In this document: positions 8,534 to 17,425 of the stretch, in pieces | Numbering within the stretch: the stretch's first letter is position 1 | Layout of the letters: every line of letters starts with the position of its first letter | NCBI GenBank assembly: GCA_963761615.1 | Contig: CAVXGU010000001.1 | Location: forward strand, 297,465 to 361,464 | Length of the DNA stretch: 64,000 nucleotides | Direction: 5' to 3' | From: CAVXGU01 sp963761615 | GTDB taxonomy: Bacteria > Acidobacteriota > Vicinamibacteria > Vicinamibacterales > CAVVIG01 | Notes under the pieces: generated by a model | Told to the model about the DNA's origin: nothing | What the model saw: only the letters and a program-made list of their open reading frames with translations | Databases searched by the model: none | Translations under genes and position numbers: made by a program

Positions 8534-10301
8534 GCGCCAGGCCGTTGCCGTGCGTGACCGGGCCTGGCCGCATCCGGTAGTCGAAGGTCAGCCGGCCCGC
8601 CTCGATCCGGTCTTCGAAGTGCACGTTGACCGCGCGGCGCCCGACCTGGTCGGCAATCGCCGTCAGGGCCAGGTCGTGCGTCGTGACCAGACCGATCGCA
8701 CCCCGGTCCATCAGGCTCCGCAGCACGCCCACCGCACCGACGAGCCGATCCTGCGAGTTGGTGCCCTGCAGCAGCTCGTCGAAGAGAAACAGGAGCGGGG
8801 CGCCCGTGGCGGCCGCAGCGGCGAGGTCCCGGATCCTCGTGATCTCGGCGTAGAACCGCGACCGGCCCGCGAGCAGCGAGTCCTGGATCCGCAGCGTCGC
8901 GCCGACATCGAGCGGTGTCAGCGCGAGACGATGTGCCCGGACCGGCGCGCCGGCGAGCGCAAGCACCGTGTTGACGCCGACCGTGCGAAGCAGCGTGCTC
9001 TTGCCCGACATGTTCGAGCCGCTGACGATGAGGAGCCGCGTCGGCGGCGTGAGCTGGACGTCGTTGCGCACCACCGATGCCGCCGGGATGAGCGGATGTC
9101 CCAGTGCAAGGCCGTCGAACGACGCCGGCCCCTCGTCCAGCAGAACCGGGAACGGATCGGCCGGGTGCTCGTACGCGTAGGTGGCCAGCGAGCTGAACGC
9201 CTCGAATTCGCCGACGGCGGCGATCCAGGCGGGTACCCGGTGCCCGAACTTGCGGCGCCACGAGTCGAACGCCCACGCGAACTGGATCGGCCAGAGGAGG
9301 ATGCCGGCGACCGGCGCGAAGAGCAGGTTGAGCCGCCAGTCGTGAATCACCAGCAGACGGTGAAACCTGCGCACGGCCGCCGAGGCCTTCGCCGGGCCTT
9401 CCCGCAGCGCGTCGCGGCCACCAATCAGGCGAGCGGACTCGACCGGCTCCCCCTCAATCTGTTCGAGCACGTGTGCGAGCGCCTCGAGTCCCGACAGGTC
9501 GGACCCGCGGAGCACTTCGTCCGTGTGGCGCTGCAACAGGCGCGCGAAGAGCACCTCGCCAAGAATCGTGATGACGAGCGGCGCCAGCGGTCCTCCGACG
9601 GCCCACCACGCGATGGCCGCAATCGTTGCGCCGGAGAGCGCGACCGCCGGCAGCCCCGGCCAGCTCGCGCGCAGCCGGGTCTCACCCGCCGCCCACGCCT
9701 CGAGCGCGCTGGTGTTCACCGCCGTACGGGCCTCGGCGCCCGCCAGCGCCAGCGCCTCGCGGAAGTCGAGGTGCGCCGTCAACTCGGCGACGGCGCCCTG
9801 CCGTGCCCGTGTCTCCGGAGCCGCCGGCGGATGCAACAGCCACGAGGCGAGCGCGTCCTCGCCGGCATGCGTCCGGGCAATCGACAGCAGATCGAACAGC
9901 GAGCCGGGGCCGAAGAGGTCCAGATCGCCGGCGTACGGATGTGCATCGTCGGCAAATCGCAGCCCGGGCTCGCCGCCGCCGGCCCACCAATCGTCCAGCC
10001 GCGCCATGCCCCTCTCGTAGAAGGCGATGGAGGCCGCTGCCGCGTCCCGCGCGCGGATGACGCGGTCGTGGTATTCGACGAGGGCCAGGAACGACACGAC
10101 GGGCACGACCAGCCACCAGGCCGAGAACGCGCGGTCTGCCACGGCCAGCCACCCGACGACAACGGTGGCGACGGCCGTGCCGAGCCGGGCGTAGGCGACG
10201 CGGGCGTCGCGCGCCGTCCGGGCGGCCAGCGTCGCCCTCCGCGCCTTCAGCCGTTCCTCGTAGACGAGTCGCGGCTGCGGCTCGGGAGAACGTGTGGTCA
10301 T
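8499..10301 (-). CDS. Membrane-anchored MutS-family ATPase
   Basis: A 600-residue protein. The C-terminal third is a MutS domain V ATPase: LIVSGSNMSGKSTLLR Walker A near residue 430, LFLFDELLQGTNS Walker B, and VTTHDLALT. A MutS core-like helical region precedes it (FDLLSIARTHAGEDALASWLL). The DNA-mismatch-recognition domain of MutS is absent. Two pairs of hydrophobic segments (about residues 45-80 and 215-250) and another near 330-350 imply attachment to the inner membrane. Such proteins are found mostly in Acidobacteriota and Bacteroidota and have no assigned role; canonical mismatch repair is unlikely. It is monocistronic and convergent with trmO. Confidence 0.82.
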   Translation of the reverse strand: MTTRSPEPQPRLVYEERLKARRATLAARTARDARVAYARLGTAVATVVVGWLAVADRAFSAWWLVVPVVSFLALVEYHDRVIRARDAAAASIAFYERGMARLDDWWAGGGEPGLRFADDAHPYAGDLDLFGPGSLFDLLSIARTHAGEDALASWLLHPPAAPETRARQGAVAELTAHLDFREALALAGAEARTAVNTSALEAWAAGETRLRASWPGLPAVALSGATIAAIAWWAVGGPLAPLVITILGEVLFARLLQRHTDEVLRGSDLSGLEALAHVLEQIEGEPVESARLIGGRDALREGPAKASAAVRRFHRLLVIHDWRLNLLFAPVAGILLWPIQFAWAFDSWRRKFGHRVPAWIAAVGEFEAFSSLATYAYEHPADPFPVLLDEGPASFDGLALGHPLIPAASVVRNDVQLTPPTRLLIVSGSNMSGKSTLLRTVGVNTVLALAGAPVRAHRLALTPLDVGATLRIQDSLLAGRSRFYAEITRIRDLAAAAATGAPLLFLFDELLQGTNSQDRLVGAVGVLRSLMDRGAIGLVTTHDLALTAIADQVGRRAVNVHFEDRIEAGRLTFDYRMRPGPVTHGNGLALMKAVGLDLPP

Positions 10302-10504
10302 GTCGCTGCGATCAGGATATGCGACTGCTCCCTCCCCGGGACCGCCTTCTCCCCGTGGCGTGATCGCCGCCGTGTCCTGTCCCTCCGAGAGCTCGGTCGA
10401 CGACGTGATCGGCCGGCGAAGCCCGGGTGTTGGCTCGAGCTTCCGGGGAACGGGAATTGCAGCCTGGCGCCGGGAGGTCCGCAGGACAGATCCTGCCGCA
10501 ACGC

Positions 10505-11425
10505 ATGAAGAGACTCTTGTTTGCCAGTGTCATGGCACTGACTCCATTCCCGGTCTTCGCGCAGGCCGGCCTGGCCACGCCGACGGGGAACGAGGCGACC
10601 GTGAACGTGAGCGGCTACACCTATCGGGAGCCTGGCGACCAGGCCATCTCGATCCACGGCGCCAAGTTCGGAGGGGAGTACACGGGCACGGCGGCGCTCG
10701 GCAGTCGCCGGCACTGGTTCGTCCAGGTCAATCTCCGCGGCACGAGGGGCAACGTCACGTACGACGGGTGGTGCTCGCCCTTCCTGATCGCGCCCAACAG
10801 CGCATCGCCGAACGGCTACGAGCTGGACGTGGGCGACGCGTCACCGTGCAGCGAGACCGGAGACGCGGACTGGTACGTGGAAGCGCGCGGCCTGATCGGG
10901 AAGGATTTCGTCGGCCGGCGATGGGCGCTGTCGCCCGACACCGGGCTGGGGCTGCGCCACCTGTCGAACGGCACCACGGGCACGCCCGGATACCGCACGG
11001 ACAACTACCTCTACGTGCCGATCGGCGTGACCGCGCGCACCCGGGTGGCGTCGCACGGCGCGCTGAGCTTCAACGTGGAGTACGACCGCCTGCTTCACGG
11101 CTGGCAGACGACTCGCGACTCCCAGCTGGGTGGCGGCGACGTCCCCGCGACGGCGGCGGCGCCCGCGTTCGTCATCGACGGTTTCACCGACATCTCGTTC
11201 GCTCAGTCCTCGGGGTGGGCGCTGCGCGCGAGCGTGAAGTACCAGGTGACGAGGCACTGGTCGCTGGAGCCCTACTACCTCCGGTGGACCGTCGGCTCCT
11301 CGCCGGTGAACTACGAGACCGCGACGTTCACGGTGAACGGCATCACGGCCGATGAGCAGCTGGGCGCCTACGAGCCCCGGAACATCACGAACGAGTCCGG
11401 CGTGAAGCTCGGCTTCCACTTCTGA
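10505..11425 (+). CDS. Secreted outer-membrane beta-barrel protein
   Basis: A 306-residue protein with a Sec signal peptide (MKRLLFASVMALTPFPVFA, cleavage after AFA/Q). The mature part has alternating aromatic/hydrophobic strands (SGYTYREPG, WFVQVNLRG, DWYVEARGLIG, SFNVEYDRLL, SLEPYYLRW) and ends in a terminal aromatic (LGFHF), typical of a BamA-recognised barrel. Two cysteines near residues 90-115 may form a disulfide. Function is unknown. A small hairpin (GCAGGA-CAGA-TCCTGC) ends 9 bp before the ATG and could affect translation. Confidence 0.75.
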   Translation: MKRLLFASVMALTPFPVFAQAGLATPTGNEATVNVSGYTYREPGDQAISIHGAKFGGEYTGTAALGSRRHWFVQVNLRGTRGNVTYDGWCSPFLIAPNSASPNGYELDVGDASPCSETGDADWYVEARGLIGKDFVGRRWALSPDTGLGLRHLSNGTTGTPGYRTDNYLYVPIGVTARTRVASHGALSFNVEYDRLLHGWQTTRDSQLGGGDVPATAAAPAFVIDGFTDISFAQSSGWALRASVKYQVTRHWSLEPYYLRWTVGSSPVNYETATFTVNGITADEQLGAYEPRNITNESGVKLGFHF

Positions 11426-11836
11426 GCGATGGACTTCGGGAAGGCGGCCGTCGCGCATGGTCACCCCTCCTTGCGACTCCGCCCGTCAACGTTTCGCGCA
11501 GCAGGCCCGTGAGCTCCTGTTGATACACCTGCGGCGACCAGCCGCGCACAAGGACCAGATCCTCCCACATGCGCAGCGACGTGATCGTCCACAACAGGTC
11601 TGCTGCGACCGCCGGGTCGGCGGCTTGCCGGAGGCTGCCCTCCGACTGCAGCCGCGCAACAATGGCGCGGCATCCTTCCAGGCGCGCATTCGAGCGGTCT
11701 TGCCAGGCACGTTCCGCCGCTGCGTCGGTGCGGCGTACGGCCTCGAGGGCGCGCGAGGGCGACCATCAAGGTCGCGCGGTCGGCGAAGTGCAGAGACACT
11801 GCCTGGCGCGAGATTCGGGCGGCCCGCGCAATTTGC
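11385..11836 (-). pseudogene. TetR-family regulator remnant (N-terminus missing, frameshifted)
   Basis: On the minus strand from about 11836 the sequence reads AQIARAARISRQAVSLHF, the recognition half of a TetR helix-turn-helix, then ADRATLMVALAR. A frameshift in a CGCGCCC run near 11750 follows. The other frame continues as ALEAVRRTDAAAERAWQDR, then LLWTITSLRMWEDLVL and QELTGLLRETL, a standard TetR ligand-domain ending. The first 25 or so residues of the family are absent. At exactly that point homology to a cupin gene begins on the opposite strand. The gene is therefore a decayed fragment at a deletion junction. Confidence 0.55.
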
Positions 11837-12215
11837 GCTGCACATCCACCATCACGAGAACGAGCAGGGCACCGTCGTGGCCGGCAGGCTGGGAGCCGAG
11901 GTGGACGGGCGTCGCGTTCAGGTTGAGGCGGGCGGCGCAGTGCTGCTGCCGATGGGGTCGACGCACCGGTGGTGGAACGCCGGCGACGAGACGCTCGTGT
12001 TCGAAGACGTGACCAGGCCAGTCGACGATCTCGATGTGTATCTGGCGGGCGCGTTCGAGGTCCTCAACAGCGGACCGGCGAACCGGCCGCCGATCTTCTA
12101 CATGGCCCACCTGGCGTGGCGGCAGCCCGGGTGTCCGACCCGCTGCGCGCCGGCGCCCGCCGCTGACGCGCCGGATCCGATGCCGGAGCGGCGCCCACGT
12201 ACGAGCGTCGCCTGA
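11826..12215 (+). pseudogene. Cupin-domain protein remnant (N-terminus missing)
   Basis: The plus strand encodes LHIHHHENEQGTVVAG, then VEAGGAVLLPMGSTHRWWN and AFEVLNSGPANRPPIFYMAHL, a single cupin domain with its metal-binding histidines (HIHHHENE and the later H). No start codon precedes it in a plausible position; upstream bases are antisense to the TetR fragment. The last 30 codons are Pro/Arg-rich and unlike the family, suggesting a further frameshift near 12120. In intact genomes this cupin is often divergent from a regulator. Here both genes have lost their 5' ends. Confidence 0.5.
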
Positions 12216-12305
12216 CCTGAGGCCGCCAGGGCGGTCGTGAGGCGTCCGCCCGCGTTACAATCCTCCCGATTGCCGTTCCGCAGTCATTTGCCTTCGAGGC
12301 CAGCC

Positions 12306-13832
12306 ATGCGCCGCCTTTGCCTCCGTCTTCTGGTGCTTCCGGTCGTCGTGGTGATCGCCGGAGGAACCCTCGCCGCGCAGCAGGAACCCGTCGATCGCGC
12401 GATGGTGGCGCGGATCCAGGCGGAAGCCACCCAGCGGTCGAAGGTGCTCGAAACCTTCAACTACATCACCAACGTCACCGGCGCGCGCCTGACGGGCAGC
12501 CGCGCCCACAAGCAGGCGGCCGAGTACATGCGCGACCGGCTGGCCGAGTGGGGCCTGACCGACTCGCACCTCGAGTCGTTCCCGTTCGATCGAGGCGGCT
12601 GGGAGCTGCAGAAGTTCACGCTCGAGCTCACCGCGCCCCGCTACTTCCCGATGTACGGCTATCCCGCCGCATGGAGCACGTCGACGAACGGCGTGCTCGA
12701 GGGCACGCCGATCTACGTCGGCGACAAGACCGCCGCCGAGATCGAAGCGCTCGGCGAGAAGCTGCGCGGCGCGATCGTCCTGATGACGCCGCCGCAGACG
12801 GCGTTCATCACGGTCGACCGGCTCGATCCGACCGTCTCCGGCCGGCCGGCGGGCACCCTGCCGCCGTCGGCCACGCCGGCGCCCCGGCCGGCGCAGCCGC
12901 GCGCGCCGGTCAACGACGTCCTGGCCCTGCTCCGTCGCTTCGGGGCCGGAGCCGTGCTGCGGCCGAGCGCCGGCAGGGACGACACGATCTTCGTCACCGG
13001 CGCGGCCGGCGGGCCGGACGCGGTGCCTCAGGTGACGGTCGTGGCCGACCACTACAACATGATCGTCAGGATGATGCAGACCGGCGTCGCTCCCCGGCTG
13101 CGTCTCGAGGTCCGCACCGCGTTCGAGCCGGCCGACAAGGTGAGCTACAACGTGATCGCCGAAATTCCCGGCGAGGATCCGGTGCTCAAGAACGAGGTCG
13201 TGCTGCTGGGCGCACACCTCGATTCGTGGCACGCGGCGACGGGCGCCACCGACAACGCCGACGGCGCGGCGGCAGCGAGCGAGGCGATGCGCATCCTGAA
13301 GGCCGTCGGCGCGCACCCGCGCCGCACCATCCGCCTGGCTCTCTGGAGCGGCGAGGAGGTTGGCTTTCTCGGGGGGAAGGCGTACGTCGAGCAGCACCTG
13401 AAGGACCAGGCATCGCGCGACGCGATCGCCGTGTATCTGAACGACGACCCGGGCACGGGCAAGACCCTCGGCTGGTTCATGGCGAACAACCAGGCGGCGA
13501 AGAAGATCCTCGATTCATGGGACGATCAGCTGAAGGACCTGGGACTGCGGCGGAACACGATGGATGCGTACTTCTCGTCCGAGGACGGCGTCTTCGACGC
13601 CGTGGGAGTGCCGGCGTTCACGACGATCCAGGAATACACGAACTACGACGTGCGCCTGCACCACACCAACACCGACTTCTACGAGAACATCAGCGAGCAG
13701 GATCTGCAGCAATCGGCAACGGTGCTCGCGGTGTTCGCGTATCAGGCGGCGATGCGGAACGAGCGGTTCCCGCGGCGGCCGGCAGACGTGCCCGCCAACC
13801 CCGGCCGCGGGAGGGGACGCGGCGGCCGTTGA
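12306..13832 (+). CDS. Secreted M28-family metallopeptidase
   Basis: A 508-residue protein with a Sec signal peptide (hydrophobic core VLPVVVVIAGGTLAAQ). An N-terminal pro/PA-like region is followed by the M28 di-zinc catalytic domain. Visible ligand motifs are LLGAHLDSWHAATGATDNADG (His about 306 and the bridging Asp), LWSGEEVGFLGG (catalytic Glu pair) and LHHTNTDF (late His). A Pro-rich insert sits near residues 185-205. It probably acts as a periplasmic or extracellular aminopeptidase or carboxypeptidase. The ATG at 12306 is chosen because the signal peptide begins there; an in-frame upstream ATG adds an Arg/Pro-rich stretch with no secretion logic. The C-terminus is Gly/Arg-rich. Confidence 0.9.
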   Translation: MRRLCLRLLVLPVVVVIAGGTLAAQQEPVDRAMVARIQAEATQRSKVLETFNYITNVTGARLTGSRAHKQAAEYMRDRLAEWGLTDSHLESFPFDRGGWELQKFTLELTAPRYFPMYGYPAAWSTSTNGVLEGTPIYVGDKTAAEIEALGEKLRGAIVLMTPPQTAFITVDRLDPTVSGRPAGTLPPSATPAPRPAQPRAPVNDVLALLRRFGAGAVLRPSAGRDDTIFVTGAAGGPDAVPQVTVVADHYNMIVRMMQTGVAPRLRLEVRTAFEPADKVSYNVIAEIPGEDPVLKNEVVLLGAHLDSWHAATGATDNADGAAAASEAMRILKAVGAHPRRTIRLALWSGEEVGFLGGKAYVEQHLKDQASRDAIAVYLNDDPGTGKTLGWFMANNQAAKKILDSWDDQLKDLGLRRNTMDAYFSSEDGVFDAVGVPAFTTIQEYTNYDVRLHHTNTDFYENISEQDLQQSATVLAVFAYQAAMRNERFPRRPADVPANPGRGRGRGGR

Positions 13833-14182
13833 AGGTGGCCTCCGGCGCCTTGTCGCGCCTGTTCGGCGCACATGCGCTCACGCCGGCACGCGTGCGACTG
13901 GTCTACGCCGTGGCGGTCGCGACGGACCTGCTTCAACTGCTGCTCGGCCCGCTGGGCTGGGCCGGCGCCGACGAGATCCTCGACGTCGTCGCGATGATCC
14001 TGACCTCGCGGATCATCGGATTCCACGTGTTGCTGCTCCCGACGTTCCTCATCGAACTGCTGCCGATCACGGACATGCTGCCGACCTGGACGGGATGTGT
14101 GGCGCTCGTCATCGCGCTCCGGAAACGCCAGCAGGCGGCCAACCCGCCACCGCCCGACCCGGGGCCCTTCATCGATGTTTGA
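13829..14182 (+). CDS. Small integral membrane protein
   Basis: A 117-residue protein with three hydrophobic segments (about residues 24-42, 48-62 and 66-95: VYAVAVATDLLQLLLG, ILDVVAMILTS, HVLLLPTFLIELLPITDMLPTW). It is likely a small inner-membrane protein of unknown function. No ATG is available; a TTG at 13829 overlaps the peptidase stop (TTGA), and GTG at 13835 is the alternative. The overlap suggests coupling to the M28 peptidase gene. The family is not one I can name. Confidence 0.6.
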   Translation: MKVASGALSRLFGAHALTPARVRLVYAVAVATDLLQLLLGPLGWAGADEILDVVAMILTSRIIGFHVLLLPTFLIELLPITDMLPTWTGCVALVIALRKRQQAANPPPPDPGPFIDV

Positions 14183-14398
14183 AGGGACGTGCCGAACCTC
14201 TCATCATTGCCGTTCAGGACACCCCTGGCCGTAGATTCCTCGCCGTCATCCTGGGTAGTTCCTTCCATCCGACTGCCCTTTAGGACTCATCGGTAACGCA
14301 TGGGCGCCGTCCGATCCCTCTGATGCGCGGCACCGGCGACATCCGTGCTCGGCTCGATTCTTGCCGAATGCTGCCTGGGATTCGAGAGGAGGTGCACA

Positions 14399-14557
14399 AT
14401 GCCGATTGTCATAGCGTCGGCCGTCGCCGCCGGCATCTTTGCGGCAATGGTCGTCGGGGTTTGGACGGGGGAGCAGAAGGTGCGACGAGCGACCGTGCCT
14501 GTTCCGGCGCGGGCCGATGCATCACCGGTCGAGACGGCACGGGCGCGCGACATTTGA
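14399..14557 (+). CDS. Small single-helix membrane protein
   Basis: A 52-residue protein starting at an ATG preceded by a strong GAGAGGAGGT ribosome-binding site eight bases upstream. It has one hydrophobic helix (IVIASAVAAGIFAAMVVGVW) followed by a short basic and polar tail. The good RBS and clean helix argue that it is real despite its size. It lies 50 bp before another small gene and may share its transcript. Function unknown. Confidence 0.5.
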   Translation: MPIVIASAVAAGIFAAMVVGVWTGEQKVRRATVPVPARADASPVETARARDI

Positions 14558-14609
14558 TCCGGCGGCACGATCTCGTGGATGTGGCCGCCGAAGGCCGGAG
14601 GAGGTCATC

Positions 14610-15002
14610 GTGGACAGCCGGGGGGAGACGCCCGCGCACGGCGACAGCATCACTCGCCGCAGTACCCTGGAGGGCTTCGTCGACGCGGCGTCGCGGACCC
14701 GCGGCCTCGGCATTGCCGAGCTCGCGCCGCTGACGACGGTCTTCGTCCGGACCCGGAACTCGGTCTATCGTCTCGAGGTTCTCGATCCGCAGCGGCGGAC
14801 CGTGATGGTGCAGGGAGGCGCGTTCTTCGTGCAGCCGACTCGTGCGTGGCTGAACGGATCGAGCTTCGGTGGTACGTGCCTCAAGGTCGGGTGGATCGGC
14901 GTCAGCCTGCACCTCGAATTCAGCGTAGACGAACGCTTGATCGTGACCTCGCGCGTCGTTTCCGTCGATGTACGCCGCGAGGGTGACGACCGACCCTGCT
15001 GA
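14610..15002 (+). CDS. Conserved hypothetical protein (TRNSxYRL type)
   Basis: A 130-residue soluble protein starting with GTG at 14610, preceded by GGAGGAGGT. The core FVRTRNSVYRLEVLDPQRR ... MVQGGAFF ... NGSSFGGTCLKVGWIGVSLHLEF resembles a widespread small all-beta protein family of unknown function found in Acidobacteriota and delta-proteobacteria. No catalytic motif is visible. The upstream in-frame extension to 14439 lacks a plausible start. Confidence 0.6.
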   Translation: MDSRGETPAHGDSITRRSTLEGFVDAASRTRGLGIAELAPLTTVFVRTRNSVYRLEVLDPQRRTVMVQGGAFFVQPTRAWLNGSSFGGTCLKVGWIGVSLHLEFSVDERLIVTSRVVSVDVRREGDDRPC

Positions 15003-15154
15003 AGGGCTTTCGATCGCCGCCTGCGGCACTCCAGATTTGCCTTTGCGTTTCCGCGTCAATCGACTTGTCGAACACTCGGTTGGCTGCAACTATAAACCTT
15101 GAGCTCGTATCGCAGCACTCTGTGTCATCCTGTCAACTCTCCTTGTGAGGCTGG

Positions 15155-15655
15155 ATGACGCGCGCTCTCGACGAGGCAGCGCAGGCGAGGCGAACTGGCA
15201 AGGCGCTCTCTCGCCTTCTCGACAGGATCGCGCCATGGCTGGTCGAAGTGGGCACATGGACGTTCGGCGGGCTGATCGCGCTGAACCTCGTTGTCATCGC
15301 GGCGCTCATCACTGTGGGTCCAGTTGACTCCGCGGTGCTCGTCGCTGTCACTGCGTTCGGCTGCGCCTTGCCGCTCGAAGTCGCGGGAATGTTCTTGCTG
15401 CGGCTCAGCAAGGACGTCGACGACGTGGGCCTCGAAGCACTGACGCTTCGATCCTTCGAAGAAGCGCACTTTCCGAATATTCGCGCTTATTTCCCGCCAG
15501 CGCGCTGCCGAACGGCAGACCTGACTGCCGTCGACGCCAGCTTCCCAGGCGTCTCTGTCAACCACCCGAGGCTTTGCGCCCGAACGCCCACGCGAGCATC
15601 AACGGAAACTCTTCGCGCCACATCGTCGCATCATGCCCGGCTCCGCGCTTCGTGA
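15155..15655 (+). CDS. Membrane protein, C-terminus probably replaced
   Basis: A 166-residue reading frame. The N-terminal 105 residues look like a genuine small membrane protein: a basic head, one long or two close hydrophobic helices (WTFGGLIALNLVVIAALITVG and LVAVTAFGCALPLEVAGMFLL), then SKDVDDVGLEALTLRSFEEAHFPNI. From about residue 112 the sequence becomes polar and repetitive and runs 98 bp into the 3' end of the convergent esterase gene. I infer a 3' deletion or frameshift that removed the original C-terminal helices. Function unknown. Confidence 0.5.
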   Translation: MTRALDEAAQARRTGKALSRLLDRIAPWLVEVGTWTFGGLIALNLVVIAALITVGPVDSAVLVAVTAFGCALPLEVAGMFLLRLSKDVDDVGLEALTLRSFEEAHFPNIRAYFPPARCRTADLTAVDASFPGVSVNHPRLCARTPTRASTETLRATSSHHARLRAS

Positions 15656-16250
15656 AGACGCAGTCTGCACCTGCCCCACGCAGCGCGGTCGCCCAACGGA
15701 CGGCGTTGTTCAGGAAGAAAGGTTCCAGAGTCCCCGCCACGAGGTAGGCACGTGGCAGCCGACTGGGCATGACTTCAGGTGGCCGATAGCCCGCGCCGGG
15801 CGAGCCGGAGAAGATGACGCCGTACAGGTCGGGATGCCGAAGTCCGATGGCGAGCGCGAACTCGCCGCCCGCCGACACGCCGAACACGGCTGTGCGTTCG
15901 GGGGGCAGCGTCACTCCGAAGTGTTCCCCCGCCCACCCACGGACGTCCTCGACGAAGAATCTCTCGTGGGCAGCAAACCGCTCCGCATCGAAGTGGGGTG
16001 AATACTCATGGAGCCGCCGTGTCTCGTCTGGCACGCGGTGCGCACCCACGATCATTATCGACGGCAGGTTTGCGGATTCCGCGAGCACGCCCCACGGGGC
16101 GATCATCTGACCATCACCGGCGAACACGATGGCTTCGGGCGGACCTTCTGGCACCCACACAGTGACCCGCCGTCCACCGTCGTAGTCGAACGTTGTGGTC
16201 AAGCACTTACCCACGGTTGCTCCGAACGCAATTCGAGGATGCTCCAGCAC
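15558..16250 (-). CDS. Alpha/beta-hydrolase esterase (enterochelin-esterase-like)
   Basis: A 230-residue cytoplasmic protein without signal peptide. It has the esterase/Fes-like layout: VTVWVPEGP near the start, oxyanion region, nucleophile elbow AVFGVSAGGEFALA (Ser about 125), and a late GAGHDATMW histidine. HPDLYGVIFSGSPGAG supports the D-esterase / enterochelin-esterase family. The substrate is likely a carboxyl ester; the short length excludes the N-terminal domain of true siderophore esterases. It lies in the accessory region. Its 3' end is convergent with a truncated membrane-protein gene. Confidence 0.78.
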   Translation of the reverse strand: MLEHPRIAFGATVGKCLTTTFDYDGGRRVTVWVPEGPPEAIVFAGDGQMIAPWGVLAESANLPSIMIVGAHRVPDETRRLHEYSPHFDAERFAAHERFFVEDVRGWAGEHFGVTLPPERTAVFGVSAGGEFALAIGLRHPDLYGVIFSGSPGAGYRPPEVMPSRLPRAYLVAGTLEPFFLNNAVRWATALRGAGADCVFTKRGAGHDATMWREEFPLMLAWAFGRKASGG

Positions 16251-16306
16251 GTATGCGACCTACGTGATGTTCTTTCCGCAACTGGCCGCCGGTCCGGCAT
16301 CTACAG

Positions 16307-16417
16307 CGTTTTCGAGATCGATGTCGCCCCGAGGCCGGTGTAGCCGCGGACCTTCAGGTCCGCCGATGCGACGCCGACCTGAAGGTCGGCCGCTACAGTG
16401 AAGCGAAAACGGCTCTA
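16307..16417. repeat. Palindromic intergenic repeat, copy 1
   Basis: The element begins CGTTTTCGAGATCG and ends GCGAAAACGGCTCT, so its ends are imperfect inverted repeats. Inside are two palindromes with opposite loops: GCGGACCT-TC-AGGTCCGC and GCCGACCT-GA-AGGTCGGC, which can also pair with each other. The right end abuts the stop codon of the downstream minus-strand gene at 16415. A longer copy lies at 42388-42556 and a related inverted fragment near 60681. It resembles a REP/BIME-type element. Confidence 0.75.
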
Positions 16418-16930
16418 GCGCTGCGAACAGTCCGAGACTGCAGTCCGGCAACCCTTGCCGCCCATTCGCAGACAGTCCTTTCTGGCTTGCGTTTCGGCGA
16501 TGCCGCGCGAGGACGGATCCACGTCCCAGACCATGACACCGTTCTGGCTCGTGTCCATGGCCAGACAGGTGTTCGTGTACAGAACCAGAATCTTGCAGTC
16601 AGGTGCGCGCAACTTGCAGTAGGACAGTACCGTCGCTTCGGCGCTGTTCTTGTCGCTGTAGCCGTGGACGGTCGTCCACGCCCCGGTCGTGGGACTGTAG
16701 GCGATGGCACCGTACCGGGTGCCTCGCACGGGGGGTTGGCACTGTGACTGGCAGAAGGCCTCGATGCTGGCGCAGCTCGCACCCCTGCTGCTGTAACTGG
16801 TCGCAGAGGCATCAGGGCAGCGCTGAGCCTGCATGCAGGATGAAACGCAGTCACTGGCATCAGTGGCGGCCGACGCCGTCGCGAGGAGGAGCCCCAACAG
16901 CACGACGGTCAAGGTCGGGATTGATCGCAT
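16415..16930 (-). CDS. Secreted cysteine-rich protein with DUF4189-like domain
   Basis: A 171-residue protein. The signal peptide is MRSIPTLTVVLLGLLLATASA; an ATG 12 bases upstream (16942) is an alternative start. A Cys-rich N-terminal segment (six Cys in about 45 residues) is followed by YGAIAYSPTTGAWTTVHGYS, SAEATVLSYCK and CKILVLYTNTCLAMD, the pattern of the DUF4189 family, where small repeats with paired cysteines are exported. The role is unknown; relatives are often secreted effectors or inhibitor-like proteins. It is followed after 24 bp by a lipoprotein gene in the same direction. Confidence 0.7.
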   Translation of the reverse strand: MRSIPTLTVVLLGLLLATASAATDASDCVSSCMQAQRCPDASATSYSSRGASCASIEAFCQSQCQPPVRGTRYGAIAYSPTTGAWTTVHGYSDKNSAEATVLSYCKLRAPDCKILVLYTNTCLAMDTSQNGVMVWDVDPSSRGIAETQARKDCLRMGGKGCRTAVSDCSQR

Positions 16931-16954
16931 AAGACCCACCATTTCCTGTTCGCG

Positions 16955-17425
16955 TCACTTGATCCGGGTCGCCGCGGTGCGCGCCAATTGGACGGCCCAC
17001 GCGGATGCCTCCGTTCGTTCACTGTCGACCGTGACCCAGAAGTACGTCCGCCCTTTCAGCACGTACACCTGAGAAAACGCCCCAGGCGAGGTGTTCAGAT
17101 ACGCGCGATCCCCAACGTCGTCCAGTGTCTTGAGACCCGGGACCGACTTGATGTTCTGTTCGAATTCGGTGGGACCGCCGGCAACGGACACCGTGACGGT
17201 GTCATCCTGGGCCGCCGAGTAGTCGCATTGAGTGGCAAGAATCGACGCCGGCTCGGCAGCGTTGGTCAACGTGGTCACCGGTCCGCCCATCTGCGCCGCT
17301 ATGTCAGTCGGCTTCAAGAGGTCGCAGGGTTTCCCCGTATACGCCGACTGGCCGCCCGTGCACGCGCCGACGGCGAACATACCCACGGCCGCTAGCGACA
17401 GCGTGGTGATCTGTGAGCGCGTCAT
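16955..17425 (-). CDS. Putative lipoprotein, DUF3558-like
   Basis: A 156-residue protein with a lipoprotein signal ending in the lipobox VGAC (Cys22). The mature part begins KPCDLLKPTDIAAQMGG, has a second Cys in TQCDYS, and closes with AWAVQLARTAATRI. The 'PCDLL ... CDY/CDW' layout is that of DUF3558-type lipoproteins. A second protein with the same layout is encoded at 60749-61348. A GAGGA ribosome-binding site precedes the ATG. It is probably co-transcribed with the DUF4189-like gene downstream. Function unknown. Confidence 0.65.
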   Translation of the reverse strand: MTRSQITTLSLAAVGMFAVGACTGGQSAYTGKPCDLLKPTDIAAQMGGPVTTLTNAAEPASILATQCDYSAAQDDTVTVSVAGGPTEFEQNIKSVPGLKTLDDVGDRAYLNTSPGAFSQVYVLKGRTYFWVTVDSERTEASAWAVQLARTAATRIK

